Assembly (NCBI GenBank): GCA_012274165.1
Contig: JAAPAA010000289.1
Span: forward strand, 1-25,071
From: Thiobacillaceae bacterium
GTDB lineage: Bacteria; Pseudomonadota; Gammaproteobacteria; Burkholderiales; Thiobacillaceae
DNA: 25,071 nt
Reading direction: 5' to 3'
In this document: positions 1-7,547 of the stretch, one piece after another
How the letters are laid out: each line of letters begins with the position of its first letter
How positions within the stretch are numbered: the stretch's first letter is position 1
Made by a program: the position numbers and the translations under genes
Notes under the pieces: model-generated
What the model was told of the DNA's origin: nothing
Database searches by the model: none
Seen by the model: only the letters and a program-made list of their open reading frames with translations

Positions 1-157
1 GAACGTGCACTTGTGCACGCTGGAGGACTTCGAGGATTTCTGCGCCACCCACGGCGTGCGCATCCTCGAGCGCATCGTGATGCAGGGCGAGCGCCGCATC
101 AGTTTCGTGCCGAATCTGCGCGGCAGCGTGGCAGTGTACCGGTTCGAGAAGAAATAA
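1..157 (+). CDS. metW: MetW C-terminal fragment (methionine biosynthesis protein)
   Basis: The first 51 codons visible, read from base 2 and ending with TAA at 155-157, encode the C-terminal end of a MetW-like protein; the start lies outside the window. The visible part includes HLCTLEDFEDFC, the ILERIVM strand and the closing VAVYRFEKK, which match the end of the methyltransferase-like fold of MetW. MetW works with homoserine O-acetyl/succinyltransferase MetX in methionine synthesis. In many betaproteobacteria metX-metW is followed by a convergent ampG-like gene, as seen here with a 4-base gap between stops. Identification rests on a short fragment plus context. Confidence 0.8.
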   Translation, partial: NVHLCTLEDFEDFCATHGVRILERIVMQGERRISFVPNLRGSVAVYRFEKK

Positions 158-161
158 ACGT

Positions 162-1412
162 CTAAGCGCTGCGCGGCTGCGCCTGTTCTACCGCGTCGAT
201 CTGCGCGCGCATCTGCCAAACCAGCCACAGGCCGGGAAGCGCGGCAACGAAGGTGAGCACGAAGAAATTCGCCCAGCCCATGAGCTCGACCAGGCCGCCC
301 GTCACCGGCCCGAACAGGATGCGCCCGAGCGAAGCGAGCGCGGAGAGCAACGCGTACTGGGTGGCGGAAAAGCTGTGGTTGCACAGCGCCATGGCGAAGG
401 CGACGAAGGCCGCCGTGCCCATGCCGCTGGCGAGATTTTCAAAGCCCACCGCGAACACCAGCAGCGGATAGCTCTTGCCGGCCCAGGCGAGAACGGCAAA
501 TGAAAGGTTGGAGATCGCCTGCAACGCACCGAACAGCAACAGCGCGCGCATCAGGCTCATGCGCACCAGCAACAGGCCACCGATGAGCCCGCCTGCAAGC
601 AGCGACACCAGCCCCAGGACCTTGTTGATGGTGCCGACGTCGGTGAGCGAAAAGCCGACGCCGCGGATCAGAAATGCGGTGGTCAGCGTGCCGGCGAGCG
701 CGTCGCCGAACTTGTACAGGATGATCAGCGCGAGCAGCTGCAGCGCGCCGGGGCGCGACATGAGGTCGCGCAGCGGCTCGACCACGGCCTCGCGCAGGCT
801 GCGCGGCGGCGTTCCGCGCAGCGCGGGCTCGGGCGCAAGCAGGCTGGTGGCGAGTCCGACGCCCATCAGCGCCGCCATCAGGAAGAAGGTCTGGCGCCAG
901 CCGATCTGGTCGGCGAGGATCAGCGCGAGGCCGCCGGAAGCCAGCATCGCAATGCGGTAGCCGAGCACGCTTACCGCGGCGCCCATGCCGCGCTCGGGGG
1001 CCGGCAGCAAGTCGGTTCGATAGGCGTCGATGACGATGTCCTGCGAGGCCGAGGCGAACGCCACCCACAGCGCCAGGCAGCCAAGCAGCCACAGGTCCGC
1101 GTTCGGCGGGGATACCGCCATGGCGGCGATGCCCGCGGCCAGCGCCAGCTGCGTCAGCAGCATCCAGCCGCGGCGACGGCCGAGGAAGGGCGGCACGTAG
1201 CGGTCCATCAGCGGCGACCAGAACACCTTGAGCAGGTAGGGAATGCCGATCCAGGAAAACCAGGCCATGGTCATGATGTCGGTGCCGGAAACGGCCAGCC
1301 AGGCCTGCAGCGTGCTTCCGGTGAGAGCCAGCGGCAGGCCCGAGGAGAATCCGAGGAACAGCACGGCCGCGATGCGCGGGCTGCGCAGGATCTCCGTATA
1401 GGGCGAGGGCAT
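162..1412 (-). CDS. ampG: AmpG-like MFS muropeptide permease
   Basis: A 416-residue polytopic inner-membrane protein of the major facilitator superfamily with about twelve hydrophobic segments. The N-terminus (MPSPYTEILRSPRIAAVLFLGFSSGLPL) and the loops LLKVFWSPLMDRY and ASASQDIVIDAYRTDLL are characteristic of AmpG, which imports anhydro-muropeptides from the periplasm for cell-wall recycling. I chose the ATG at 1410-1412; the frame is open 37 codons further upstream, but that extension is not membrane-protein-like and runs into the intergenic region. The gene converges on metW with four bases between stop codons and is divergent from the DUF883 gene. AmpG is the best family call; a related sugar or siderophore MFS carrier is less likely. 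Confidence 0.8.
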   Translation of the reverse strand: MPSPYTEILRSPRIAAVLFLGFSSGLPLALTGSTLQAWLAVSGTDIMTMAWFSWIGIPYLLKVFWSPLMDRYVPPFLGRRRGWMLLTQLALAAGIAAMAVSPPNADLWLLGCLALWVAFASASQDIVIDAYRTDLLPAPERGMGAAVSVLGYRIAMLASGGLALILADQIGWRQTFFLMAALMGVGLATSLLAPEPALRGTPPRSLREAVVEPLRDLMSRPGALQLLALIILYKFGDALAGTLTTAFLIRGVGFSLTDVGTINKVLGLVSLLAGGLIGGLLLVRMSLMRALLLFGALQAISNLSFAVLAWAGKSYPLLVFAVGFENLASGMGTAAFVAFAMALCNHSFSATQYALLSALASLGRILFGPVTGGLVELMGWANFFVLTFVAALPGLWLVWQMRAQIDAVEQAQPRSA

Positions 1413-1547
1413 GCGGCCGATTTTACCTGCGATAACGGCGTTCAAGGTTGATTTGGCAAGAGAAAGCCGGTAGCCTGACAAGCTTCCGCCGGCGCATTGG
1501 GTATGTACGGGCCGGAACCGCATTTACCAGTGAGAAAGGCAAGCATC

Positions 1548-1859
1548 ATGAGCAACGATACCGACGTTTCCCGCGAAAAACTCGCTTCCGACCTGCGCAT
1601 CGTCATCGCTGATGCGGAGGAGCTGGTGCGGGCGACTGCCGGGCAGATGGGCGAAAAGGCCGTGGTCGCGCGCGAGCGCATCCAGGAAAGCCTGCGCCTG
1701 GCCAAGGACAAGCTCTCGCGCGCCGAGGAAGCCATGCTCGACCGGACCAAGGCCGCGGCACGCGCCACCGACGACTACGTGCATGATCACCCCTGGGGCG
1801 CGGTGGGCATCGCCGCCGCGGTCGGGCTGGTCATCGGCATGCTGATCAGCCGCCGCTAG
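1548..1859 (+). CDS. DUF883 (ElaB/YgaM/YqjD-like) membrane-anchored protein
   Basis: A 103-residue protein with a long charged amphipathic helical region (about residues 1-78), then a C-terminal hydrophobic anchor with the family signature DHPWGAVGIAAAVGLVIG and a terminal SRR. ElaB/YqjD proteins are tail-anchored in the inner membrane; in Escherichia coli they bind ribosomes or respond to stress in stationary phase (family knowledge). I chose the ATG at 1548 because it gives the usual family N-terminus; the in-frame TTG at 1497 adds unrelated residues. The gene is followed two bases later by a YqjE-like gene, reproducing the yqjD-yqjE-yqjK order. A weak promoter-like pair, TTGATT (1448-1453) and TAGCCT (1471-1476) with 17-base spacing, lies upstream. 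Confidence 0.85.
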   Translation: MSNDTDVSREKLASDLRIVIADAEELVRATAGQMGEKAVVARERIQESLRLAKDKLSRAEEAMLDRTKAAARATDDYVHDHPWGAVGIAAAVGLVIGMLISRR

Positions 1860-1861
1860 CC

Positions 1862-2260
1862 ATGGCGGCAAGGGAAGGCGCTGCCGCGCGCGGCGGCCTT
1901 CTGCAGTCGATCAAGCATCTTGGGCGCACCGTGCTGGGCGCGGCGCAGACGCGCCTGGAAATCCTTGCCACCGAGATCGAAGAAGAGCGGGTGCGGCTGG
2001 AGCAAATGCTGGTCGTTGCGCTCGCCGCGGCCTTCTGCCTCGGCATGGCAGTGGTGCTCGCCGCAGGCGTGGTGGTGCTGTATTTCTGGGACACGCACCG
2101 GCTGCTTGCCGCAGGCGTGCTCGCAATCGTATTTCTCGCCGCAGGCGTGGTGTTCGGCCTGATGCTGCGCCAGCAGGCGAAGTCGCGCCCCAAACCGTTC
2201 GCGGTTACGCGCGGCGAGCTGGCGAAGGATCGCAGCGCGCTGCAGGAGCCGCGGACGTGA
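1862..2260 (+). CDS. YqjE / phage-holin-family membrane protein
   Basis: A 132-residue protein with an N-terminal amphipathic helix (LLQSIKHLGRTVLGAAQTRLEILATEIEEE pattern, about residues 12-45), then two membrane segments at about residues 50-75 and 80-105, and a basic C-terminal tail. This is the architecture of the YqjE/Holin_X (PF07332) family, common in proteobacteria next to DUF883 and YqjK genes and of unknown precise function. It starts two bases after the DUF883 stop and its stop overlaps the next start in a GTGA junction, so the genes are almost certainly co-transcribed. The membrane region carries three in-frame copies of a LAAGV motif encoded by a repeated 12-mer. Confidence 0.82.
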   Translation: MAAREGAAARGGLLQSIKHLGRTVLGAAQTRLEILATEIEEERVRLEQMLVVALAAAFCLGMAVVLAAGVVVLYFWDTHRLLAAGVLAIVFLAAGVVFGLMLRQQAKSRPKPFAVTRGELAKDRSALQEPRT

Positions 2261-2544
2261 ACCGGCGCCTCGCCGCAATCGAAGCCAAGCGGGCGCGCCT
2301 GCTGGAGCGTGCCGCGCGCCAGCGCGAAGACCTGGGGCAGGCGCTGCAGTTCTGCGTGCAGCCGCTCGGTTTCGTCGACCGCTGCGTCGACGTCGTGCGC
2401 AAGCTCGCGTCGCATCCGCCGCTGCTGGCCGGCGCGGTGTTCGTGCTCGCGCTGCTGCGCCCGCGCCGCGCCCTCAAGTTGGCACGGCGCGCCTTCGGCC
2501 TGTGGCAGGGCTACCGCTGGCTCGCACAAACAGTCACCCCCTGA
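2257..2544 (+). CDS. YqjK-like protein
   Basis: A 95-residue basic protein starting at GTG in a four-base GTGA overlap with the YqjE-like gene. The N-terminal 30 residues form an Arg/Glu-rich helix (RRLAAIEAKRARLLERAARQRE), and there is one hydrophobic segment at about residues 54-68 (LLAGAVFVLALLRPRR). Both features, and the gene order, fit the YqjK family (PF13997). Its biochemical role is not known; it probably acts with its two upstream partners at the inner membrane. Identity is supported more by synteny and composition than by catalytic motifs. Confidence 0.72.
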   Translation: MNRRLAAIEAKRARLLERAARQREDLGQALQFCVQPLGFVDRCVDVVRKLASHPPLLAGAVFVLALLRPRRALKLARRAFGLWQGYRWLAQTVTP

Positions 2545-2547
2545 ACC

Positions 2548-2862
2548 GTGCGCAAGCCACCCATAGTCCGGGACGTCATGGAAATGATGGACCGGGAGCG
2601 AAAATACGTTCTCGGCGAAGTCGTGCAGATAACGGGTCTGATGCCCTTGCTGATGAAACCGCGCAACAAGCAGAAGTGGTCGGCGGAGGACAAGCGCAAG
2701 ATCGTCGACCACCTGCGCCGCCTGTCCATGGTCAGCCCTTATCTCGCGGTGATGGTGATGCCGGGCTCCTTCGTCGTGCTGCCGGCGCTCGCCTGGTGGC
2801 TGGACCGGCGCCGGCAGAACAATACGCGCAAGAATCTGCCTCCGGGCAGCAGCACCGCTTAG
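2548..2862 (+). CDS. Small LETM1-like domain protein
   Basis: A 104-residue protein beginning at GTG (2548), three bases after the YqjK-like stop; an in-frame ATG at 2578 is an alternative start. The C-terminal half has the pattern LRRLSMVSPYLAVMVMPGS followed by VVLPALAWWLDRRRQ, which resembles the membrane-proximal part of LETM1-type proteins (PF07766), with one hydrophobic segment around residues 64-85. LETM1 in mitochondria affects K+/H+ or Ca2+ exchange, but short bacterial members have no assigned job. It is translationally close to the DUF883-YqjE-YqjK set and may share its role at the inner membrane. Family assignment is moderately sure; function is not. Confidence 0.6.
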   Translation: MRKPPIVRDVMEMMDRERKYVLGEVVQITGLMPLLMKPRNKQKWSAEDKRKIVDHLRRLSMVSPYLAVMVMPGSFVVLPALAWWLDRRRQNNTRKNLPPGSSTA

Positions 2863-2979
2863 ACGCCGTAGACGATCGTCAGCGGCGGCATTCAATGATT
2901 CAATCTGAAGCTGCCTTTGCGTCATATTGACCAAGCCCCGATTCGGGCGAACCGAGATCAATGCCGGAGTAGATCTGCC

Positions 2980-3855
2980 ATGGTTTCGTTCTGGGCAAAA
3001 CGGGACACACAGGCGCGGCCGATCGCCGGGCTGACTCCGGGCATCGCGCTCATGCTGGTCCTTGCTGCGGCCGGAGCGCGCGCCGAGCCCTTGGCCTTGT
3101 GGGAAGCCGGGGCAGGCGCCGCCGCGCTCAGCTTCCCGGCTTACCGCGGCTCGAATGAGCGCCAGTCCTGGCTGCTGCCCGTCCCCTACATCATTTATCG
3201 CGGCGAATTTCTGCAGGCGGACGAGCGCCGGATGCGCGGCCTGTTCTACCAGACCGATCCGCTCGAGGCCGATGTCAGCATCAACGGCTCGGTGCCGGTG
3301 GATAGCGGCAAGAACGAGGCCCGGCGCGGCATGCCCGATCTCGACGCCACGCTGGAGATCGGGCCGGGTTTGAACCTCAAGCTGATGGAGGCTGGCGACC
3401 ACAGAACGCGCGTGGAACTCCGGCTACCGCTGAGGGCAGTGTTCGCCTCCGATTTTTCGCATGTGCGGCACATCGGCTGGGTGTTTCAGCCGCAGGTCAA
3501 CGTCGATATCCGGGACCCGCTGGGAAACGCGGGCTGGAAACTCGGACTGCTCGCGGGGCCGGTGTATTCCGACCAAGGCTATAACCGCTACTTCTACAGC
3601 GTGGAGCCGGCGTTCGCCACAGCAGCGCGGCCGGCCTACAGCGCCGGCGCCGGCTACGGCGGTGTGCAAATGATCGCCGCGCTAAGCAAGCGCTACCGCG
3701 AATTCTGGGTCGGCGCTTTCGTCAAATGGGACTCCCTGCAGGGCGCGGCATACGCCGACAGCCCGCTGGTCAGGGACCGGCGGGGCGTGGCGGCGGGATT
3801 TTCGATCGCCTGGATACTCGGTGAATCGAAAACCAGGGTCGAAGCCGCGCGCTAG
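2980..3855 (+). CDS. MipA/OmpV family outer-membrane protein
   Basis: A 291-residue exported protein. Residues 1-37 form a signal peptide with a hydrophobic core (PGIALMLVLAAAGARA) and an AxA-type cleavage site before EPLALWEAG. The mature part is rich in alternating beta strands; GAAALSFPAYRGSNE near its start and the closing GVAAGFSIAWIL are typical of the MipA/OmpV family (PF06629), which includes the MltA-interacting scaffold MipA and OmpV porin-like proteins. The ATG at 2980 is preceded by GGAG at 2966-2969; a frame open from 2917 would put 21 non-signal residues in front. It stands alone, with 117 bases before and 165 bases after. A link to the adjacent polyene cluster is possible but not shown. 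Confidence 0.8.
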   Translation: MVSFWAKRDTQARPIAGLTPGIALMLVLAAAGARAEPLALWEAGAGAAALSFPAYRGSNERQSWLLPVPYIIYRGEFLQADERRMRGLFYQTDPLEADVSINGSVPVDSGKNEARRGMPDLDATLEIGPGLNLKLMEAGDHRTRVELRLPLRAVFASDFSHVRHIGWVFQPQVNVDIRDPLGNAGWKLGLLAGPVYSDQGYNRYFYSVEPAFATAARPAYSAGAGYGGVQMIAALSKRYREFWVGAFVKWDSLQGAAYADSPLVRDRRGVAAGFSIAWILGESKTRVEAAR

Positions 3856-4020
3856 GAAGCTGCCATACCGAGGCGCACCCGAAAATTGATTAAACGCTAC
3901 AATTTGGGCACGGACCGGGCTCGACGGCCGACCGAAGCCGGATGAACCGAGCCACTTCGTCGCCCCGCAGCTTCGACGTGCACTTTTTACTCACTTATTC
4001 AGAGCGCCTCCGTAACCATC
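3856..4020 (+). promoter_or_regulatory. Leader region upstream of the aryl polyene operon
   Basis: These 165 bases separate the mipA-like stop from the ACP start and must hold the main promoter of the plus-strand operon. A TACAAT -10-like hexamer is at 3898-3903, without a convincing -35 at 16-18 bases. A two-part stem is possible further down: GGCTCG (3918-3923) pairs with CGAGCC (3948-3953), enclosing CGGC (3925-3928) and GCCG (3937-3940). There is no strong Shine-Dalgarno sequence before the ATG. The exact start site and any regulator cannot be told from sequence. Confidence 0.35.
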
Positions 4021-4311
4021 ATGGAAGATAATCAGAAACCCGCTGCCTCCAGTACTGCGGATTTGCAGCGTGAAGTCGCTGAATTGATGATCGAGTGTCT
4101 GAATCTCGAGATCACGGAAGATCAAATCACCCCTGACGCCCCGCTGTATGGCGAAGGCTTGGGTCTGGATTCGATTGATGTGCTTGAGGTGGCGTTGGAG
4201 GTCTCCAAGCGTTATGGTCTGCAACTGCGCAGCGACAGCGACGACAACAAGACCATTTTCAGCTCGCTGCGCAGCCTCTCCGACTATATCGCGGCACAGA
4301 GAACGCGCTGA
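4021..4311 (+). CDS. Acyl carrier protein of the aryl polyene cluster
   Basis: A 96-residue acidic acyl carrier protein. The phosphopantetheine site is Ser51 in GLGLDSIDVLEVAL, flanked by helices typical of ACPs (EVAELMIECLNLEI and FSSLRSLSDYIAAQ). It would carry the aromatic starter and growing polyene as a thioester, matching the role of ApeE/ApeF in enterobacterial aryl polyene synthesis. The enterobacterial cluster as I recall it has two ACPs; only this one is present here. It is the first gene of the operon and its TGA overlaps the next ATG by one base (TGATG at 4309-4313). ACP identity is certain; which Ape ACP it corresponds to is not. Confidence 0.92.
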   Translation: MEDNQKPAASSTADLQREVAELMIECLNLEITEDQITPDAPLYGEGLGLDSIDVLEVALEVSKRYGLQLRSDSDDNKTIFSSLRSLSDYIAAQRTR

Positions 4312-4949
4312 TGGCGCGCCGCGTCCTGCCCTGGCTGGGCATTGCTGCGGCGCTGATCGGCTATCCGCTGCTGGCGCATTACACCAACGAATCCGCGGCC
4401 GCTGGCAAGCTGGGTGCCTTGGTGGCCATTGCGCCCGTGGTACTGATCGCGCTGGTGCTGGCCTGGCGATCGCCCCGGCGCTTGATCATGCTGGGCATGC
4501 TGGTGTTGTCGTGTGCTGCGCTGTGGGCGGGCTGGTCGGTGCTCGAACACCATTTCGGGCTGGTGTACTGGCTGCAGCATATGGGTATGTTGCTTGTCCT
4601 GTTCATCGCTTTTGGCCGTACTTTGATCGCAGGGCGACAACCGCTGTGCACGCGCCTGGCACATGCGGTGCATGAGGCAGTGACGCCGCAGCATGAAATT
4701 TACACACGCCAGGTGACGATCGCCTGGACCCTGTTTTTTGGCGCAATGGCGCTGGCTTCCACGCTGCTCTTTTTTTTGGCGCCACTGGCCACATGGTCTG
4801 TTTTTTCCAATCTCCTGACGCTGCCTTTGGTCGCGTTGATGTTCATTGGCGAATATTGCGTACGCAGATGGGCGCTTCCCGAGATGCGGCATATGCGCAT
4901 CCTCGATGCGGTACGGGCGTTCACGAACACCCCGGCGCGTCCACGCTAG
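4311..4949 (+). CDS. apeG: ApeG-like integral membrane protein (COG4648)
   Basis: A 212-residue protein with about six membrane segments, for example at residues 4-22, 27-45, 51-75, 82-103, 130-155 and 160-178. It has no signal for an enzymatic motif. Proteins of this COG4648 type sit directly after the ACP gene in aryl polyene clusters and are called ApeG; their function is unknown, perhaps anchoring the synthase or lipid product at the inner membrane (inference). Start ATG overlaps the ACP stop by one base, and the stop TAG lies 17 bases before the AMP-ligase. The identification relies on hydrophobic pattern and position, since the family has no hallmark residues I can cite. Confidence 0.78.
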   Translation: MARRVLPWLGIAAALIGYPLLAHYTNESAAAGKLGALVAIAPVVLIALVLAWRSPRRLIMLGMLVLSCAALWAGWSVLEHHFGLVYWLQHMGMLLVLFIAFGRTLIAGRQPLCTRLAHAVHEAVTPQHEIYTRQVTIAWTLFFGAMALASTLLFFLAPLATWSVFSNLLTLPLVALMFIGEYCVRRWALPEMRHMRILDAVRAFTNTPARPR

Positions 4950-4966
4950 TCGCTGCAGCCTGAATC

Positions 4967-6310
4967 ATGTCTTTGCTGCCGCTGGTATCACACGCCTCCC
5001 CGGACAGCATCATCGCCAGGCGCGCCGATGGCGCCGTCACGCGGCGCCAGTTTCTGGCCGAAGTCGGGCAGCTTGTGTCGCTGTTGCCCGCAGGCGGCCA
5101 CCTGCTCAATTTGTGCGGCGACCGTTACCGTTTCAGCGTGGGCCTGGCGGCCGCCATTGTGGCCGGCAAAGTCAGCCTGCTACCGTCTGCACCCACCGCG
5201 GAGGTAGTGCGCCAGATCAAGGCCTTTGCACCGGACGTGTTTTGTCTGGCTGACAGCGACCTGCGCCCGGTTGATCTGCCGCAACTGCGCTACCCGGCCA
5301 TGGCCGCGACCCGGGCGGGCGCAGTTGAAGTTCCGCAAATCGACAGCAGCCAGCGCATCGCGGTGGTGTTTACTTCGGGTTCGACCGGCATCCCGCAACC
5401 GCATCCGAAGACCTGGGGCGCACTGGTCACTTGTGTGCAGGCTGAAGCATCGCACCTGGGGCTGATGCAGGACAAACCCTGCACCATCATTGGCACCGTG
5501 CCGCCGCAACACATGTACGGGTTTGAATCCACGGTGCTGATGGCATGGCACGGCGGCAACGCGCTCAGCCACGCGCAGCCGTTTTACCCGGCCGACATCT
5601 GCGCCGCACTGGCGGCCGTGCCCACGCCGCGCGTGCTGGTGTCTTCGCCGGTGCATCTGCGCACCTTGCTGGATGCGGGGCTGGCGCTGCCGGAAATCGC
5701 GCTGGTGGTATGCGCCACCGCGCCGCTGTCTGGCCGACTCGCGCAGGAGGTGGAGACACGTTGCCATGCTCCGCTCATGGAAATCTACGGCAGCACCGAA
5801 ACCGGCCAGATCGCTTCCCGACGCTCGACGCAGACGGCAGAATGGCAGTTGTTTCCCGGGGTAAAATTGATGCTGGAGGGTGATGACGTGCGCGCCTGCG
5901 GCGGTCACATCGAGTCGGCGGTCACCATGAACGATGTCCTTGAACCGGTTTCGGACGAGCGTTTCCTGCTCCACGGGCGCGTCGCGGATCTGGTCAATAT
6001 CGCGGGCAAACGGCATTCGCTGGCGAGCCTCGATCACCTGCTCAACAGCATTCCCGGCGTGGTGGATGGCGCGTTCTACATGCCGGACGAAACGGGCGAT
6101 ACTCACGTGGCGCGGCTTGCCGCGTGTGTGGTGGCTCCCGGTATGGACGCAGCGCATCTGTTGGCGGCGCTACGCGAGCATATTGACCCGGTCTTCCTGC
6201 CGCGCCCCCTGCTGTTTGTCGATGCGCTGCCGCGCAACCACACCGGGAAACTGCCGCGCGCGGCGCTGCAAGCCCTGTTGCAGACGCGCAGCGCACGCAA
6301 GTTCGCATGA
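4967..6310 (+). CDS. apeH: ApeH-like AMP-ligase (aryl-ACP/acyl-CoA synthetase)
   Basis: A 447-residue ANL-superfamily adenylating enzyme. The phosphate-binding loop FTSGSTGIPQPHPKTW is near residue 135, the A5 motif IYGSTETGQIASR near residue 270, the hinge region LHGRVADLVNIAGKRHS near residue 335, and the C-terminal catalytic lysine in NHTGKLPRAAL near residue 427. It would activate an aromatic acid (4-hydroxybenzoate in the characterised Ape system) as the acyl-adenylate and load it onto the ACP. It is short for the superfamily (usually 500 or more residues) but normal for polyene-cluster ligases. Its TGA overlaps the next ATG by four bases, so it is translationally coupled to the dehydratase. 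Confidence 0.88.
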   Translation: MSLLPLVSHASPDSIIARRADGAVTRRQFLAEVGQLVSLLPAGGHLLNLCGDRYRFSVGLAAAIVAGKVSLLPSAPTAEVVRQIKAFAPDVFCLADSDLRPVDLPQLRYPAMAATRAGAVEVPQIDSSQRIAVVFTSGSTGIPQPHPKTWGALVTCVQAEASHLGLMQDKPCTIIGTVPPQHMYGFESTVLMAWHGGNALSHAQPFYPADICAALAAVPTPRVLVSSPVHLRTLLDAGLALPEIALVVCATAPLSGRLAQEVETRCHAPLMEIYGSTETGQIASRRSTQTAEWQLFPGVKLMLEGDDVRACGGHIESAVTMNDVLEPVSDERFLLHGRVADLVNIAGKRHSLASLDHLLNSIPGVVDGAFYMPDETGDTHVARLAACVVAPGMDAAHLLAALREHIDPVFLPRPLLFVDALPRNHTGKLPRAALQALLQTRSARKFA

Positions 6311-6612
6311 ATAACGCCAGACACTGGACGATTCCGCTGGATCATCCCGTTTTTGCCGGCCATTTTCCCGGCACCCCCATCGTCCCCGGCGTGATGCTGC
6401 TGGACGCCGCGCTGCACGCGATCGGCGCCGCCACTGGAATGGCGCTGGATACCTGCGAGATCGGCTCGATCAAGTTTCTGGGCCGGGCAGGTCCGGGCGA
6501 AACACTGGTGATCCAGCACACGCTCTCGGCCGGCGGCGCGATACGATTCGACATCGTTGCTGGCACGCGAAAAATTGCCAGCGGCAGTATCGTGCCGGAA
6601 TCGCCGGTCTGA
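6307..6612 (+). CDS. apeI: ApeI-like hotdog dehydratase
   Basis: A 101-residue single hotdog-fold protein of the FabA/FabZ type. The active-site segment is HFPGTPIVPGVMLLDAAL, with His19 as catalytic base and Asp33 in the position taken by Glu in FabZ and Asp in FabA. In the characterised aryl polyene system ApeI pairs with ApeP as a heteromeric 3-hydroxyacyl-ACP dehydratase, and an ApeP-like gene is present at 14141. The start is in a four-base ATGA overlap with the AMP-ligase. It is shorter than FabZ (about 150 residues), lacking the usual N-terminal extension, which is normal for ApeI-like proteins. Confidence 0.87.
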   Translation: MNNARHWTIPLDHPVFAGHFPGTPIVPGVMLLDAALHAIGAATGMALDTCEIGSIKFLGRAGPGETLVIQHTLSAGGAIRFDIVAGTRKIASGSIVPESPV

Positions 6613-6668
6613 CTCCGCGCCCGACAACCGGTCGAGCCGCCTGGGCGCATACCCCGGAGCGCAGCAAC

Positions 6669-7547
6669 ATGCTCATGTTGCGCGTCATGACCTGGATTTC
6701 ACTGCGTCTGGGGCGGCGCGCAGGGCGCGTCGTGCTGCACCCGATCGCCGCTTATTTTTTTCTGTTTGCACCGGCCAGTCGTCGTGCTTCGAGCAGTTAT
6801 CTCGGGCGTGCGTTGGGTCACCGGCCCCGCTGGCGCGATATGTACCGGCATTTCTTTACCTTTGCCGCCACCATCCACGACCGTGTCTACCTGGTCAACC
6901 ACCGCTACGAATTGTTCGATTTTGAAGTACACGGCGAAGATGCGCTGCTGCGCCTGCTTGCCGACGGCAGAGGCTTGTTCCTGGTGGGCGCGCACCTGGG
7001 CAGCTTCGAGGTCATCCGCGCGCTGGGCCGGAAAAATGCGGATCTTCGCGTCGCCATGGTCATGCATCAGGACAACGCGCAGAAGATCAACGCCATGCTG
7101 GCTGCCATCAATCCGGAGGCGGTGCAGGACATCATTGCACTGGGACAGATTGATTCCATGCTCAAAGTACGCGAGCATCTGGACCAGGGCTGCGCGGTCG
7201 GCATTTTGACCGATCGCAGCCTGGGCAACGACACCCTGTACCCTGTGCAAATCCTCGGCGCCGACGCGAACCTGCCCAGCGGGCCGTTGCGCATGGCGGC
7301 ATTGCTGCGGCGTCCGGTGGTATTCATGACCGGGCTGTATCTGGGCGGCAAGCGCTACGCCATCCATTTCGACCCTCTGGCGGATTTTTCCACGCTTGCG
7401 CGCGATCAAAGCGAAGCCGCCGTGCGCGAGGCCATCACCCGTTACGCCGCGCTGCTGGATCGATACTGCCGCGAGGCGCCATACAACTGGTTTAATTTTT
7501 TCGATTTCTGGCAGCCTGCGCCCGCTGCAACGCCTCCACAATCATGA
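6669..7547 (+). CDS. LpxL/HtrB-like lysophospholipid acyltransferase (ApeJ acyltransferase half)
   Basis: A 292-residue member of the LpxL/LpxM acyltransferase family (PF03279). The HX4E motif is His109-Glu114 in GAHLGSFE, followed by the family blocks AVMVMHQDNA and GILTDRSLGNDTL, and the C-terminal YNWFNFFDFW resembles the family end. The N-terminus has a short hydrophobic segment suitable for membrane attachment. A GGAG at 6656-6659 supports the ATG at 6669. In enterobacterial clusters ApeJ is, as I recall, a fused glycosyltransferase-acyltransferase; here the acyltransferase stands alone and a separate GT2 gene lies at 16113-16883. It likely transfers an acyl or polyene chain to the lipid carrier. 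Its stop overlaps the following start (ATGATGA). Confidence 0.83.
   Translation: MLMLRVMTWISLRLGRRAGRVVLHPIAAYFFLFAPASRRASSSYLGRALGHRPRWRDMYRHFFTFAATIHDRVYLVNHRYELFDFEVHGEDALLRLLADGRGLFLVGAHLGSFEVIRALGRKNADLRVAMVMHQDNAQKINAMLAAINPEAVQDIIALGQIDSMLKVREHLDQGCAVGILTDRSLGNDTLYPVQILGADANLPSGPLRMAALLRRPVVFMTGLYLGGKRYAIHFDPLADFSTLARDQSEAAVREAITRYAALLDRYCREAPYNWFNFFDFWQPAPAATPPQS

Noticed and set aside
2864..2887. Stem CGCCG/CGGCG around GACGATCGTC after the LETM1-like gene as a terminator
   Set aside because: The stem is short and is not followed by a T-tract, so I cannot support an intrinsic terminator.
1846..3402. 518-codon open frame on the minus strand
   Set aside because: It lies antisense across several coupled plus-strand genes with good family signatures and has low-complexity, Arg/Ala/His-rich translation typical of high-GC shadow frames.
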